A DNA stretch of 64,000 bases from NCBI GenBank assembly GCA_964535025.1, contig CAZHRW010000198.1, positions 1 through 64,000 on the forward strand, read 5' to 3'. This DNA comes from JAAYZK01 sp964535025 (GTDB lineage: Bacteria; Planctomycetota; Phycisphaerae; SM23-33; FEN-1343). The notes beneath the pieces were generated by a model. It ran no database searches. It had not been told where the DNA came from and worked only from the letters and a program-made list of their open reading frames with translations. Positions 45,951 through 54,866 of the stretch are shown piece by piece. The first letter of the stretch is position 1, and the number at the start of each line of letters is the position of its first letter. The translations under genes were made by a program, and so were the position numbers.

Positions 45951-47831
45951 ATGAACGACCATCCCAACAGGGTCATCGCCGACCTGAACGCCGTGCGGGA
46001 CGGGACGGCCGCGGCCCTGCCGGAAGGTCAATCCCTGCGGGAGCAACTGGAGTCCGAACTGGACCGGATGGCCGGGGCCGTTGAGGCGGCGGCCGAGCCG
46101 CCCGTCAGGAGCGCGCGCCGCCGGCGAATCCCCCTGTGGATGAAGGTGCTGGCGGCGACGACGGCGGTGCTGTCGCTACTGGTGCTGGCCGGTGTGGCCC
46201 TGGCCTGGACGTTCCTGTCGCACCATACCGAGCGACGCCGCGCGGCCGCCGAGGCGTTCGATGCTGCCATGGAGGTCTACCACGATGCCCGGCGGGACTA
46301 CCATCGCACCGGCGAGGTGGAGCTGGCGCTGGCGGGCTTTCGCGACGCCAAGGCCCGTCTGCGGCAGTGGGCCGACCGGCATGGGGATCTGCCCGACGGG
46401 GCCGTCCGCGCCCGGGCGTGGGAACGGATGAGCCGGGCCTACGAGGCGATGATCGTCGGGGACTTCGAGGAGGCCGACGAGCACCTGGAGGCGGCATCCC
46501 GGCTCGGCGCGCTCGACCGGGAGGCGGTCATCAACCCGTTCGCCACGGCGCTGAATACGCGGCGAGCGGCGGTGACCGATCTCGAAGCGATGGCCCGCGC
46601 CATCGGCGAGGAGGATTTCGAGAGGGCCGATCTGATCGCCGGGCGACTGGCGGGCCTCAGGGCGCCGCCGGATCAGCAGGATCGCTTCGCCCGTCTGACC
46701 GAGCAGATGGCCGCGCGGCGCAGGGCCTACGAGTTTCGCCGGTTGCTGGCCGCCGGGGACGCGGCCATGGCGAACGCGGAGGCGGCCATCGCGGCCGATC
46801 GAAACGCCGAGCTCGCCGAAGCCATCGCCCACCTGGACGAGGCCCGGCGGCACTACAGGCTGGCCGAGAGCCGCGCCGGCACGCCCGAGGTCCGCCGGCG
46901 GCTGGAGGCGGTACGGCTGGCTGAGGCATTCGTCGAGGCCAGGCTGGCGTACCTCGACACCGTCGCCGGCGACGCGCCGGCGGCCGAGCGGATCGAGGCG
47001 CTCCAGGCGGTCGTGGACGCCCGCCCGCCGACCGAGGCGCTGCAGGACGAGCTGGCTACCGCCCGGGCCGAGGAGGCCTGGCAGCGGGCGGCGCCGCTGC
47101 TGGAATCCCAGCTCACCAGCGACCTGGAGACGGCCCGGGAGGTCCTGGCCGAATCCATCGGCCACAAGCGCCGGCCCAAGGCCGTGACCGCCCTGGCACA
47201 GGTCGAAACCACCCTCCAGCACGACAAGCTCGTCGCCGAGGCCCGGACCGCCATGGACGAGGGCCGCTGGGCGGAGGCGGTCGAGCGGCTCCAGCAGGCC
47301 CAGACCCTCGAACAGCGGGCCGCCGCCGAGTCGATCCGCCAGGCCAGTCCCGTTGCCGACCTGTTGTCCGACGCGCGGGTGGGGCTGCACCTGTCGGCCG
47401 GCCACGAGGCGCGGCTCGAGCATCGCTGGGCGGAGGCCCGAGCCCAGTACGAAAAGGCCGGCCTGGTTCGCCCCCACGATGCAGCGCTGGCGGCGCAGGT
47501 CGGTCAGTACACCAACCAGACGGATCGGGAAGAGCAGATCTACGCTTGGGTGGACGAGGGCCGACGGCACCTGGCGGCCAAGGACTACAAGCGGGCCGTC
47601 GCGGTGTTGAACAGGGCCTATCGGGCGGCCGAAGGGCTGGACACGCCGCGGGAGGCCGTCCGGGAGGTCCGGCAACTGGCCCATTATCGCTGGGAGATCG
47701 CCAAGGGCCAGGCCGCCGAGGCCCAGGGCCACGTCCGCATGGCCCTGGGCTGCTATCGCGTTGCCGAGCAACTGATGCCTACCGACGAGGTCCGCGCGTT
47801 GATCCGCGGCTTGGCCGCGCGACGGGAATAG
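45951..47831 (+). CDS. Membrane-anchored TPR/coiled-coil protein
   Basis: A 626-aa protein. It has a cytoplasmic N-terminus with charged residues (MNDHPNRVIADL), an Arg-rich stop (SARRRRIPLWMK), one transmembrane helix (about 62-84, VLAATTAVLSLLVLAGVALAWTF) and then a long Ala/Glu/Arg-rich helical region. Repeated A-x-x-x-Y/L-x-x-A patterns resemble TPR or Sel1-like helices (for example RWAEARAQYEKAGLVRPHDAAL). No enzyme motif is seen. A partial gene at 63575 has the same plan. The start is ATG 45951 behind GAGGG. A scaffold or envelope role is inference only. Confidence 0.6.
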   Translation: MNDHPNRVIADLNAVRDGTAAALPEGQSLREQLESELDRMAGAVEAAAEPPVRSARRRRIPLWMKVLAATTAVLSLLVLAGVALAWTFLSHHTERRRAAAEAFDAAMEVYHDARRDYHRTGEVELALAGFRDAKARLRQWADRHGDLPDGAVRARAWERMSRAYEAMIVGDFEEADEHLEAASRLGALDREAVINPFATALNTRRAAVTDLEAMARAIGEEDFERADLIAGRLAGLRAPPDQQDRFARLTEQMAARRRAYEFRRLLAAGDAAMANAEAAIAADRNAELAEAIAHLDEARRHYRLAESRAGTPEVRRRLEAVRLAEAFVEARLAYLDTVAGDAPAAERIEALQAVVDARPPTEALQDELATARAEEAWQRAAPLLESQLTSDLETAREVLAESIGHKRRPKAVTALAQVETTLQHDKLVAEARTAMDEGRWAEAVERLQQAQTLEQRAAAESIRQASPVADLLSDARVGLHLSAGHEARLEHRWAEARAQYEKAGLVRPHDAALAAQVGQYTNQTDREEQIYAWVDEGRRHLAAKDYKRAVAVLNRAYRAAEGLDTPREAVREVRQLAHYRWEIAKGQAAEAQGHVRMALGCYRVAEQLMPTDEVRALIRGLAARRE

Positions 47832-47839
47832 GCGCGCGG

Positions 47840-48796
47840 TTATTCGCCGCTGAGATACCGCTCGTCGTCCTCGGTAAACACGGTGGGCTTGGTGGGCAGA
47901 CGTTCGACAACGAACGCATCGATCAATTCGCGCATGCTGATAGGCCGGCGGCGGGGCACCTGGCCGGACCAATAGGCCAGCAGGCCCAGGATGCGTTCGG
48001 GCGTCACGCCGCGGTCGCGGTAGCGGGCCAGGCGGGTGTCGCCGTGGCGTTTGGCGAGACGGCGGCCGTCGGGGCCGATCACCAGGGGCAGATGCCAGTA
48101 GGTGGGGATCGGCGACAGGTCCAGGGCCTGCTGGAGGAGCCGTTGGCGTGGCGTCGAATCGAGCAGGTCGTCGCCGCGGACGACGTCGGTGACGCCGCCG
48201 GCGGCATCGTCGAGGACGACGGCCAACTGGTACGCGGCCGTGCCGTCGGCCTTGCGGATGACGAAATCCCCGCAGGTCGTCGCCAAGTCGAACCGCTGGG
48301 CCCCGGCGAGGCGGTCGTCGAAGGCGATGACCGCCTCACCGACCGCCATGCGGATCGCCGGCGGTCTGCCGGCGGCTCGCCGGGCTTCTTCCTCGTCGGC
48401 CCAGCGGCCGCGACAGGTGCCCGGGTAGACGACGATCCCGTCTTCGCGGTGGGGGGCGCTGGCGGCGCGCTGGACATCTTTGCGGCTGCAGATGCACGGG
48501 TAAGCCCGCCCGGCGGCCTGCAGCATCCGCACCGCCTCGGCGTAGACCTCCCCGCGCTGCGACTGGTCCGCCATCCGCTCATCCCACGTCAAGCCCAGCC
48601 ACTGCAGATCCTCGACGGCCGCCGCCGCGGCCCCGGCTTTCACCCGCGGTCCGTCCAGGTCCTCGATGCGCAGCAGGATCCGCCACCGGCGTCTCCGCCC
48701 GAGCAGATAATTGACCAGGAACGTTCGCGCGTTGCCCAGGTGCAGCGCGCCCGTCGGCGACGGGGCCAGGCGGGTGATGTGTTGCGATTCGTCCAT
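47840..48796 (-). CDS. gluQ: Glutamyl-Q tRNA(Asp) synthetase
   Basis: A 318-aa catalytic-core-only paralogue of GltX. It has the HIGH-like motif (RLAPSPTGALHLGNA), RIEDLDGPR, a zinc-binding region with CICSRKD and TCRGRW, and a KMSKS equivalent (RLAKRHGD). The anticodon-binding domain is absent, which defines GluQRS. It attaches glutamate to queuosine at position 34 of tRNA-Asp. It lies alone on the minus strand between rightward units. Upstream signals are weak. Confidence 0.9.
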   Translation of the reverse strand: MDESQHITRLAPSPTGALHLGNARTFLVNYLLGRRRRWRILLRIEDLDGPRVKAGAAAAAVEDLQWLGLTWDERMADQSQRGEVYAEAVRMLQAAGRAYPCICSRKDVQRAASAPHREDGIVVYPGTCRGRWADEEEARRAAGRPPAIRMAVGEAVIAFDDRLAGAQRFDLATTCGDFVIRKADGTAAYQLAVVLDDAAGGVTDVVRGDDLLDSTPRQRLLQQALDLSPIPTYWHLPLVIGPDGRRLAKRHGDTRLARYRDRGVTPERILGLLAYWSGQVPRRRPISMRELIDAFVVERLPTKPTVFTEDDERYLSGE

Positions 48797-48867
48797 ACAG
48801 GAGGCCTATCCTATCACACTGGCGGACGGCAGGCACCTTGCCGAACCTCCGGGCCGAAAGCCTGCCG

Positions 48868-48895
48868 TTGAGTTGGTCCCGCGGTCTGTTACAAT
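48868..48895 (+). promoter_or_regulatory. Promoter of the dapL-folK-panC run
   Basis: TTGAGT (48868-48873), 16 bp, TACAAT (48890-48895). It lies 60 bp before the dapL ATG. Confidence 0.55.
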
Positions 48896-48955
48896 GCCCG
48901 TTCACCGTCGGAGTGGCGAAGACCACTAACCCTCAAGCAGGAAAGAGGTTCTTTG

Positions 48956-50131
48956 ATGAACGTGCCGACAGCCGAACGTCTGAACAAACTGCCGCCGTAC
49001 CTGTTTGCGGACCTGCGCCGCAAGATGGCCGACGCCCGCCAACGGGGGATCAAGGTCATCCGAATCGACATCGGCGACCCGGACCAGCCGACGCCCGACC
49101 CGGTCGTCGACGAGCTGTGCCGCGCCGTGACCGATACCGACGACCCCGCACGCCACCGGTATGGCTGCGACGTGCCCTACGAGGGGCTCGCGGCCGCCAT
49201 CGGCGACTTCTACAAGCGCCGCTGGGGCGTGACGCTGGGCGACGGGCACCTGGTCACCACCATGGGTTCGAAGGACGCGATCGTCAAGTTCGCCCTGGCC
49301 CTGCTCAACCCGGGCGACCTGGCGATCGCCCCGGTGCCGGGCTACCCCACGTACAACATCGGCCACGTGTTCGCCGGGGCCGTCACCTACCAGGTGCCGC
49401 TGCCGGCATCCAACGGCTTCCTGGTCGATTTCGACGCGATCCCCAACGAGGTGCGCCGCCTGGCGAAGATCCTCTGGCTGAACTACCCCAACAACCCCAC
49501 CACCGCCACGGCGCCGTTGTCGTTCTTCGAGGAGGCCGTGGCCTTCGGGCGCGAGCACAACATCCTGATCGCCCACGACAGCGCCTACAGCGAGAACACC
49601 TACGACGGCTACACCGCCCCCAGCATCCTGCAGGTCGACGGGGCCGAGGAGGTGGCCGTCGAGTTCTTCAGCCTCTCCAAGGGGTTCAATATGACCGGGT
49701 GGCGGGTTGGCTCGCTGGCGGGCAACACCGAGGCGGTCGCGGCGATCAACGCCGTCAAGGAGAACGTCGACAACGGCACGATGCGCCCGATCCAGTTCGC
49801 CGCCGCCAGGGCCCTGGAGGCCTCCGAGGAACTGACCCCCGCGATCAACGCCGTCTACAGGCGACGTCGCGATCTCGTCGTCGACGCCCTCAATGCCAAG
49901 GGCTGGTCGCTGGACAAACCGGCGGCGACGATCTACGTTTGGGCGCCGGTGCCGGCGAAGTACAACGGCTCCAGCGGGGCCTTTGTGGCCGATCTGCTCG
50001 AGAAGACCGGCGTGATGGTCACCCCCGGCGCCGGGTACGGCCAGTGGGGCGAAGGGTTTTTCCGCATCTCGCTGACCTATCCGGATGATGTGCTGGCCGA
50101 AGCCATGGACCGCATCGCCCAAATGAAGTGA
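48956..50131 (+). CDS. dapL: LL-diaminopimelate aminotransferase
   Basis: A 391-aa fold-type I PLP enzyme. The PLP lysine is in FFSLSKGFNMTGWRVGS, with LWLNYPNNPT and the N-terminal PPYLFADLRRK typical of the DapL2-like or alanine/aspartate-aminotransferase-related branch. It would convert tetrahydrodipicolinate directly to LL-diaminopimelate for lysine and peptidoglycan, a route known in planctomycetes, chlamydiae, some archaea and plants. Other class I aminotransferases are close, so the substrate rests on overall similarity. AAAGAGG precedes the ATG at 48956; a TTG one codon earlier is possible. Confidence 0.82.
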   Translation: MNVPTAERLNKLPPYLFADLRRKMADARQRGIKVIRIDIGDPDQPTPDPVVDELCRAVTDTDDPARHRYGCDVPYEGLAAAIGDFYKRRWGVTLGDGHLVTTMGSKDAIVKFALALLNPGDLAIAPVPGYPTYNIGHVFAGAVTYQVPLPASNGFLVDFDAIPNEVRRLAKILWLNYPNNPTTATAPLSFFEEAVAFGREHNILIAHDSAYSENTYDGYTAPSILQVDGAEEVAVEFFSLSKGFNMTGWRVGSLAGNTEAVAAINAVKENVDNGTMRPIQFAAARALEASEELTPAINAVYRRRRDLVVDALNAKGWSLDKPAATIYVWAPVPAKYNGSSGAFVADLLEKTGVMVTPGAGYGQWGEGFFRISLTYPDDVLAEAMDRIAQMK

Positions 50132-50147
50132 CCGAGGTGATGTCCGC

Positions 50148-50621
50148 ATGATACACACCGCCTATATCGGTCTGGGCAGCAACGTCGGCGACCGGCGCGA
50201 CACCCTCTTTCGCGCGCTGAAGATGCTCGACGAGGCCGAAGGCATCGAGGTGGTGCGCGTGAGCCGGTTCATCGTCACCGACCCGGTCGGTCCGCCGCAG
50301 GCACGCTATCTCAACGCCGCGGCCGAGTTGCGCACGACACTGTCCCCCGAGGCCCTGTTGGCCGAACTGCACCGGATCGAGGCGGCCCTCGGGCGGGATC
50401 GCTCGCGCGAGGTCCATTGGGGGCCTCGCACGTGCGACCTGGACATGGAGTTGTATGATGACCGGGTGATGGATACCCCGGCGCTGACGCTTCCGCACCC
50501 GAACCTGCACGAGCGGGACTTCGTCCTTCGCCCGCTGGCGGAGATCGCCGGCGGCGTCGTCCATCCCGTGCTGGGTAAAACCCTTGCGCAACTGCGGGAT
50601 GAACGGGAGACCCGGGCGTGA
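50148..50621 (+). CDS. folK: 2-amino-4-hydroxy-6-hydroxymethyldihydropteridine pyrophosphokinase
   Basis: A 157-aa folate enzyme. IGLGSNVGDR at the N-terminus, the signature GPRTCDLDMELYDD (metal-binding Asp pair) and LPHPNLHERDFVLRPLAEI are complete. It transfers pyrophosphate from ATP to the pterin. GAGGTG precedes the ATG. It is 16 bases after dapL and overlaps the next start (GTGA). Confidence 0.95.
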   Translation: MIHTAYIGLGSNVGDRRDTLFRALKMLDEAEGIEVVRVSRFIVTDPVGPPQARYLNAAAELRTTLSPEALLAELHRIEAALGRDRSREVHWGPRTCDLDMELYDDRVMDTPALTLPHPNLHERDFVLRPLAEIAGGVVHPVLGKTLAQLRDERETRA

Positions 50622-51247
50622 CCGGCGCGCTGATCAGCTTGGTCGGCGCGCCCGGCAGCGGCAAAACGACCGTAGCGCGGTGGTTGGCGCCCGCGCTGGG
50701 CGGACGGCTCGTCCTGGAGGACTATGCCGGCAACCCCTTCCTGGCGGCGTCCTACGAAGGCGCCGACAGCCTGCGCCTGCCGGGCCAACTGTGGTTCCTC
50801 CTCTCCCGCGTCGACCAGCTCGCCGGCGGCCGCGTCGCCGAGGGCGAAGTGGTCGTCACCGACTATGGTTATCTGCAGGACCGCATCTACGCGGAGATCT
50901 GGCTGACCGGCGCGGACCTCGAGACGTACCGTCGCGTCGCCGCCCGCGTCGCCCCGCTGGTCCGGCCGGCCGACGTGCTGGTGCTGCTGGATGGGCCGGT
51001 CGGACTGCTGATGGAGCGGATCACCCGGCGCGGGCGGGGATACGAGCGGCGTTTCAGCGAGGCGTTCATCCGCCGCCTGCGCGACACCTATCGCGAACGG
51101 TTGGCCGACGTGACGACGGCGGTCGTCCGCGTCGACGTCGCCCAACGCGACCTGCGACGCCCGGGCGACCGGCGGTGGCTCGTCGACAGGATCGGCGAGG
51201 CGCTCGCCGCGCAACCGGTGATGGATGAGGACCATGGAGCACTTTGA
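50618..51247 (+). CDS. Deoxynucleoside kinase family protein
   Basis: A 209-aa protein. It has the P-loop SLVGAPGSGKTTVARWL, LVLEDYAGNPFL (EDxxxNPF, nucleoside-binding region), VVTDYGYLQDRIYAE in place of the usual DRS strand, and RRGRGYERRFSEAF as lid. It starts at GTG 50618, overlapping folK by four bases. It resembles bacterial deoxyadenosine/deoxyguanosine kinases. The absent DR-S motif leaves the substrate uncertain. Its place between folK and panC suggests that it might serve cofactor rather than nucleotide salvage, but nothing in the sequence proves that. Confidence 0.75.
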   Translation: MTGALISLVGAPGSGKTTVARWLAPALGGRLVLEDYAGNPFLAASYEGADSLRLPGQLWFLLSRVDQLAGGRVAEGEVVVTDYGYLQDRIYAEIWLTGADLETYRRVAARVAPLVRPADVLVLLDGPVGLLMERITRRGRGYERRFSEAFIRRLRDTYRERLADVTTAVVRVDVAQRDLRRPGDRRWLVDRIGEALAAQPVMDEDHGAL

Positions 51248-52097
51248 CACCCTCGAAGCGATTCGCCGAGCGGTCCGGACGGCCCGTGCGGCGGGGCGGT
51301 CGATCGCGATCGTGCCGACGATGGGCAACCTGCACGCCGGCCATGCGTCGCTGATCGACGCGCCCGTTGGCGACGGGCACTTCACCGTGGTGACGATCTT
51401 CGTCAACCCCACGCAGTTCGGCCCCAACGAAGACCTGGCCGCCTACCCGCGGACGCCCGAGGAGGACCTGGCCCTGTGCGCCCGGCGGGGGGTCGACGCG
51501 GTGTTCCTGCCGTCCGTGGAGACGATGTACCCGCGGGGGGCGCGGACGAGCGTCCACGTGGCGGGCCTGAGCGAGGTGCTGTGCGGGGCCTCGCGCCCGG
51601 GGCATTTTGACGGCGTGTGCACCGTCGTGGCCAAGCTGTTCAACATCGTCGATCCCGACGACGCATACTTCGGTCGCAAGGATGCTCAGCAGGCCATCGT
51701 TCTGCAGCGGATGGTCCGGGACCTGAATTTCCCCGTCAGCCTGCACGTGTGCCCCACGGTCCGCGAGGCCGACGGGCTGGCGATGTCGTCGCGGAACCGG
51801 TACCTCACGGCCGATCAGCGACGCCAGGCGACGGCGCTGTACGGCGCCCTGCGAATGGCCGCCGAGCGGATCGGCCAAGGCGAGACCGACGCCGCGACGG
51901 TCGCCGCGGCCATCCGGGAGCACCTGGCGGCGCACGCGCCCGACGGGGCCGTTGATTACATCGCCCTGGTCAACCCGGAGGACCTGTCGGACGTACAAGA
52001 CCTGACCGGCCCCGTGCTCATCGCCCTGGCGGTGCGGCTCGGGCGGGCGCGATTGATCGACAACCTCATGGTGGACCCGGAGGGGGAGATGACATAA
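51225..52097 (+). CDS. panC: Pantothenate synthetase
   Basis: A 290-aa ligase joining pantoate and beta-alanine with ATP. It has VPTMGNLHAGHASLI (HIGH-like), VNPTQFGPNEDLAAYPRT, GHFDGVCTVVAKLFNIV, YFGRKDAQQ and the KMSKS-like AMSSRNRYL. A short stretch after HAGH is a few residues shorter than in most homologues. It overlaps the kinase gene by 23 bases. Its partner panD lies beyond repeat copy B. Confidence 0.94.
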   Translation: MRTMEHFDTLEAIRRAVRTARAAGRSIAIVPTMGNLHAGHASLIDAPVGDGHFTVVTIFVNPTQFGPNEDLAAYPRTPEEDLALCARRGVDAVFLPSVETMYPRGARTSVHVAGLSEVLCGASRPGHFDGVCTVVAKLFNIVDPDDAYFGRKDAQQAIVLQRMVRDLNFPVSLHVCPTVREADGLAMSSRNRYLTADQRRQATALYGALRMAAERIGQGETDAATVAAAIREHLAAHAPDGAVDYIALVNPEDLSDVQDLTGPVLIALAVRLGRARLIDNLMVDPEGEMT

Positions 52098-52160
52098 CAT
52101 GCTGTTGTCGGGTTGCTTGGCTGGTCTTTGTACCCTGGACTCCAGGGGCGATTTGACAAA

Positions 52161-52276
52161 CCCGAAATCCGAAGCACGAAATATGAAACAAACGAAAAAA
52201 CAGATAAGACGGCGAGGACCCAAACGGGCGGATTCACGCGTTTGTTTCATGTTTTGTGCTTCGAGCTTCGGATTTG
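52161..52276. repeat. Dispersed palindromic repeat, copy B, inside the pan operon
   Basis: Arms GAAATCCGAAGCACGAAAT..GAAACAAACG (52164-52194) and CGTTTGTTTCAT..GCTTCGGATTTG (52239-52276) are near-complementary and enclose a core with AAGACGGCGAGGACCC (52206-52221) that is shared with copy C. It separates panC from panD. Confidence 0.8.
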
Positions 52277-52328
52277 AGGGCTGAGGCCGGTCGCCAGGCA
52301 AGAGGCCTTAGCGAAGATCTGAGGGATC

Positions 52329-52688
52329 ATGGTGTTGCGTCACATGCTGCGAGCGAAGATCCACCGGGCGACGGTGACCGAGTCCCGGCTCGACTACATC
52401 GGCTCGATTACGATCGACCGGACGGTGATGGAGGCCGCGGGGATCGTCGAGAACGAGCGCGTCCTCGTGGCCGACCTGGCCAACGGGTCGCGCCACGAGA
52501 CGTACGTCATCGCCGGACAGCCCGGCAGCGGCACGATTTGCGTCAACGGCGCCGCCGCCCACCTGGTGCACCCGGGCGAGAAGGTCATCATCATGTGTTA
52601 CGGCCTGGTCGACGAACGGGAACTGGCCGACCATCGGCCGGTGATCGTGCTGATGGGCGAGAACAACACCATCGACGAGATCCGATAG
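52329..52688 (+). CDS. panD: Aspartate 1-decarboxylase proenzyme
   Basis: A 119-aa pyruvoyl enzyme. Self-cleavage occurs before the serine in DYIGSITID, giving the pyruvoyl group. MLRAKIHRATVT at the N-terminus and NGAAAHLVHPGEKVIIMCYG near the middle are complete. It makes beta-alanine for panC. GAGGGAT lies before the ATG. It is 8 bases ahead of lgt. Confidence 0.95.
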   Translation: MVLRHMLRAKIHRATVTESRLDYIGSITIDRTVMEAAGIVENERVLVADLANGSRHETYVIAGQPGSGTICVNGAAAHLVHPGEKVIIMCYGLVDERELADHRPVIVLMGENNTIDEIR

Positions 52689-52695
52689 GAGTCCC

Positions 52696-53934
52696 ATGCA
52701 CCCGCTGTTGGTGGACTTGTCACAGTTCAAGCCGTTCGGCCTCTCGCCGGAGTCGATGGCCGTCCGCGTGGCCGTGTTCGTCCTCGTCGCCATCGGTGCA
52801 CACCTGCTGACGACCGGCTTGGTCCGCCGTACGCGAGGACGGCCGCGCTGGTGGACCGATCCGGCGGCGTGGGCCATGGTCGCGGGTCTGGCGGTCATGG
52901 TGGCGGCGCTGGTGTGGGTCGTCTCCCGCGTGCACAGCTATGGGCTGATGCTTGCGCTGGGGTTCCTCACCGCCATGGCGCTGACCCGCCGGCGCCTGCG
53001 GCGCTGCGGGGAAGACCCTGACTGGGTCAACCCCCTGGCGATTCTCGCCCTGACCGCCGGCGTCATCGGGGCGCGCCTGGCGTACGTGATCCAGTTTTCC
53101 GATCGGTTCAGGCCGCTCGGCGAGGGGGGGCTGGTGGACGTGCTCAAGCTCACCAGCGGCGGGCTGGTCTTCGACGGCGGCCTGATCCTCGCCGTCGTGA
53201 CCGTGTTGGTCTTCCTGCGGGTCAAGAAGCTGCCCGTGCGTCGATTCATGGATATCCTGGCCATCAGCGCCATGGTGGGCCTGGCGTTCGGGCGGGTGGG
53301 CTGCTTTCTCAACGGGTGCTGCTTCGGCGGCAGAGTCCACGCGGAATTCCCCCTGGCAGTTCAGTTTCCCTACGCGAGTTCGCCACTGATCTATCCGCAC
53401 GACGAGGGCGAAAACCCCTATCCGCCCAGCGCGAGGATCTCCCTGGTCTACGCCCACCAGTTTGAGCACGACGCGGATCTGGTCGTGCCGTCGGAACTGA
53501 CGGCCGGGCGGCTGCTCAAAGCGCCCCGCGACCTGGCCACGCCGGCCGAGTGGAAGGTCGCCCGCGAGACCAGGTCGCTGCCGGTGCATCCGGCCCAGGT
53601 GTATGCCATCGTCAACGCGTTGATCCTGGCGTCGCTGCTGGCGGCGATCTTCCGTCTGCGCACCCGCGAGGGGCAGGTCTTCGCCTGGCTGCTGATCCTC
53701 TACCCGATCACCCGCTTCATGCTGGAAATCATTCGCGACGATACCCCCAATGGGTTGATGACCCTGACCGTGGCGCAGATGAAGTGCGTCGGCCTGGTGG
53801 CCCTCGGCGCAGCACTGCTGGTGGCGCTGCGACGTCTGCCGGCGCGGAGCGGACCGCTGGGGCTCGAACGCGCCGCCGCCGAGGCCGCCGACGGGCCGCA
53901 GGCCCCGCGGCCGGGCCAAAGGAAACGAATGTGA
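52696..53934 (+). CDS. lgt: Prolipoprotein diacylglyceryl transferase
   Basis: A 412-aa membrane enzyme that attaches diacylglycerol to lipobox cysteines. HSYGLMLALGFLTA, GVIGARLAYV, GRVGCFLNGCCFGG (signature, in the cysteine-containing form rather than GRxGNF) and HPAQVYAIVNALIL are visible. It has an extra N-terminal 75 residues with two hydrophobic segments and a soluble insert (about 225-290). The His of the usual SFHGGL motif is Asp here (LVFDGGL), which is odd because that His is important in E. coli. It overlaps the next gene by GTGA. Confidence 0.88.
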   Translation: MHPLLVDLSQFKPFGLSPESMAVRVAVFVLVAIGAHLLTTGLVRRTRGRPRWWTDPAAWAMVAGLAVMVAALVWVVSRVHSYGLMLALGFLTAMALTRRRLRRCGEDPDWVNPLAILALTAGVIGARLAYVIQFSDRFRPLGEGGLVDVLKLTSGGLVFDGGLILAVVTVLVFLRVKKLPVRRFMDILAISAMVGLAFGRVGCFLNGCCFGGRVHAEFPLAVQFPYASSPLIYPHDEGENPYPPSARISLVYAHQFEHDADLVVPSELTAGRLLKAPRDLATPAEWKVARETRSLPVHPAQVYAIVNALILASLLAAIFRLRTREGQVFAWLLILYPITRFMLEIIRDDTPNGLMTLTVAQMKCVGLVALGAALLVALRRLPARSGPLGLERAAAEAADGPQAPRPGQRKRM

Positions 53935-54866
53935 GCGAACGGTTCGGCTTGATCCAGGATGTCCCGACGACCGCCGAGACGGCCGACCCGGTGGCGGTCG
54001 CCGAGGCGCCCGTCGCACTGAGCGAACCTCAGGTCCGCGCGTGGATCGTCCGCTCGCGGTCCCGCTCGGGGCGAACGTGGTGGTGGCGGCGGTGGGGCCT
54101 CCTGGTTGCGATGATCGCCGCCGTCGTGCTGGTCGTCAACACCGACGAAGACGCCTCGCTCGCCCGCCATCTGCTGCCGGTGGGCATCATGGTCGCCGTG
54201 CTGGCCGTCAGTGCGCTGTTCGCCCGCCAGGTGCGCCGGCTTCAGCGGTTGTACGGCCGGGCCCTCATGCAGATGCAGTTGCGACAATGGCCGGCGGCGC
54301 TGGCGGCGATGGAGCAGTTGATGCGGCGGCCGATCGACGCGCCCGACGTGCGGTCGGCGGCGCTGCTGTGGGCGGCCGAACTGGCCACGCGGGCCGGCCA
54401 GCACGACGCGGCCGTCGCGGCCCTGGACGAGGTGCTGGCCCTCGACGCCAATGAGCACCATCGCCAGAGCGCCCAGACCGAAAAGGCCCTGGCGCTGCTC
54501 CGCGCCGGGCGCCTGGCCGAGGCGGCCGAACTGCTGGACACCTTCCGGACGGTCGTCTTCCACGAACCGATGGCCTCGGTCGCCGAGGTGGGGCACCTGT
54601 ACCATCTGATCCGCACTCGCGCCTTCGACGCCGCGGTCGCCCGGGCTGACGCGCTCGGCCGCCGGGCCCGCAAGGTGTTTCAGCGCCAGGCGGGCTACGT
54701 GTACGGGCTGATCGCCCTGGCCCTCGAACAGGCCGGCTACGGCGACCGGGCCCAGGCCTACTACGAGTGCGCGACACGCCTGATGAGCCCCGATGAACTG
54801 GCCCGCCGGTTCGCCGAGTTGGCCCCGTTGGCCCAGCGTCTGACCCCCGCCAGGAGCCCCCTATGA
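53931..54866 (+). CDS. Membrane-anchored TPR protein 1 of the lgt operon
   Basis: A 311-aa protein starting at GTG 53931 behind AAAGGA and coupled to lgt. It has two transmembrane helices (about 52-71 and 80-100), then four to five TPR-like helix pairs (for example RQWPAALAAMEQLMRRPIDAPDV, GQHDAAVAALDEVLALDANEHH, GRLAEAAELLDTFRTVVF). No enzymatic motif is seen. With the next two genes it looks like an envelope scaffold set. I know no named homologue. Confidence 0.65.
   Translation: MSERFGLIQDVPTTAETADPVAVAEAPVALSEPQVRAWIVRSRSRSGRTWWWRRWGLLVAMIAAVVLVVNTDEDASLARHLLPVGIMVAVLAVSALFARQVRRLQRLYGRALMQMQLRQWPAALAAMEQLMRRPIDAPDVRSAALLWAAELATRAGQHDAAVAALDEVLALDANEHHRQSAQTEKALALLRAGRLAEAAELLDTFRTVVFHEPMASVAEVGHLYHLIRTRAFDAAVARADALGRRARKVFQRQAGYVYGLIALALEQAGYGDRAQAYYECATRLMSPDELARRFAELAPLAQRLTPARSPL

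Noticed and set aside
52099..52284. Short frames within the repeat copies (also at 24334-24576 and 58552-58854)
   Set aside because: They translate the palindromic repeat and have no start signals. Similar spurious peptides arise from such elements.
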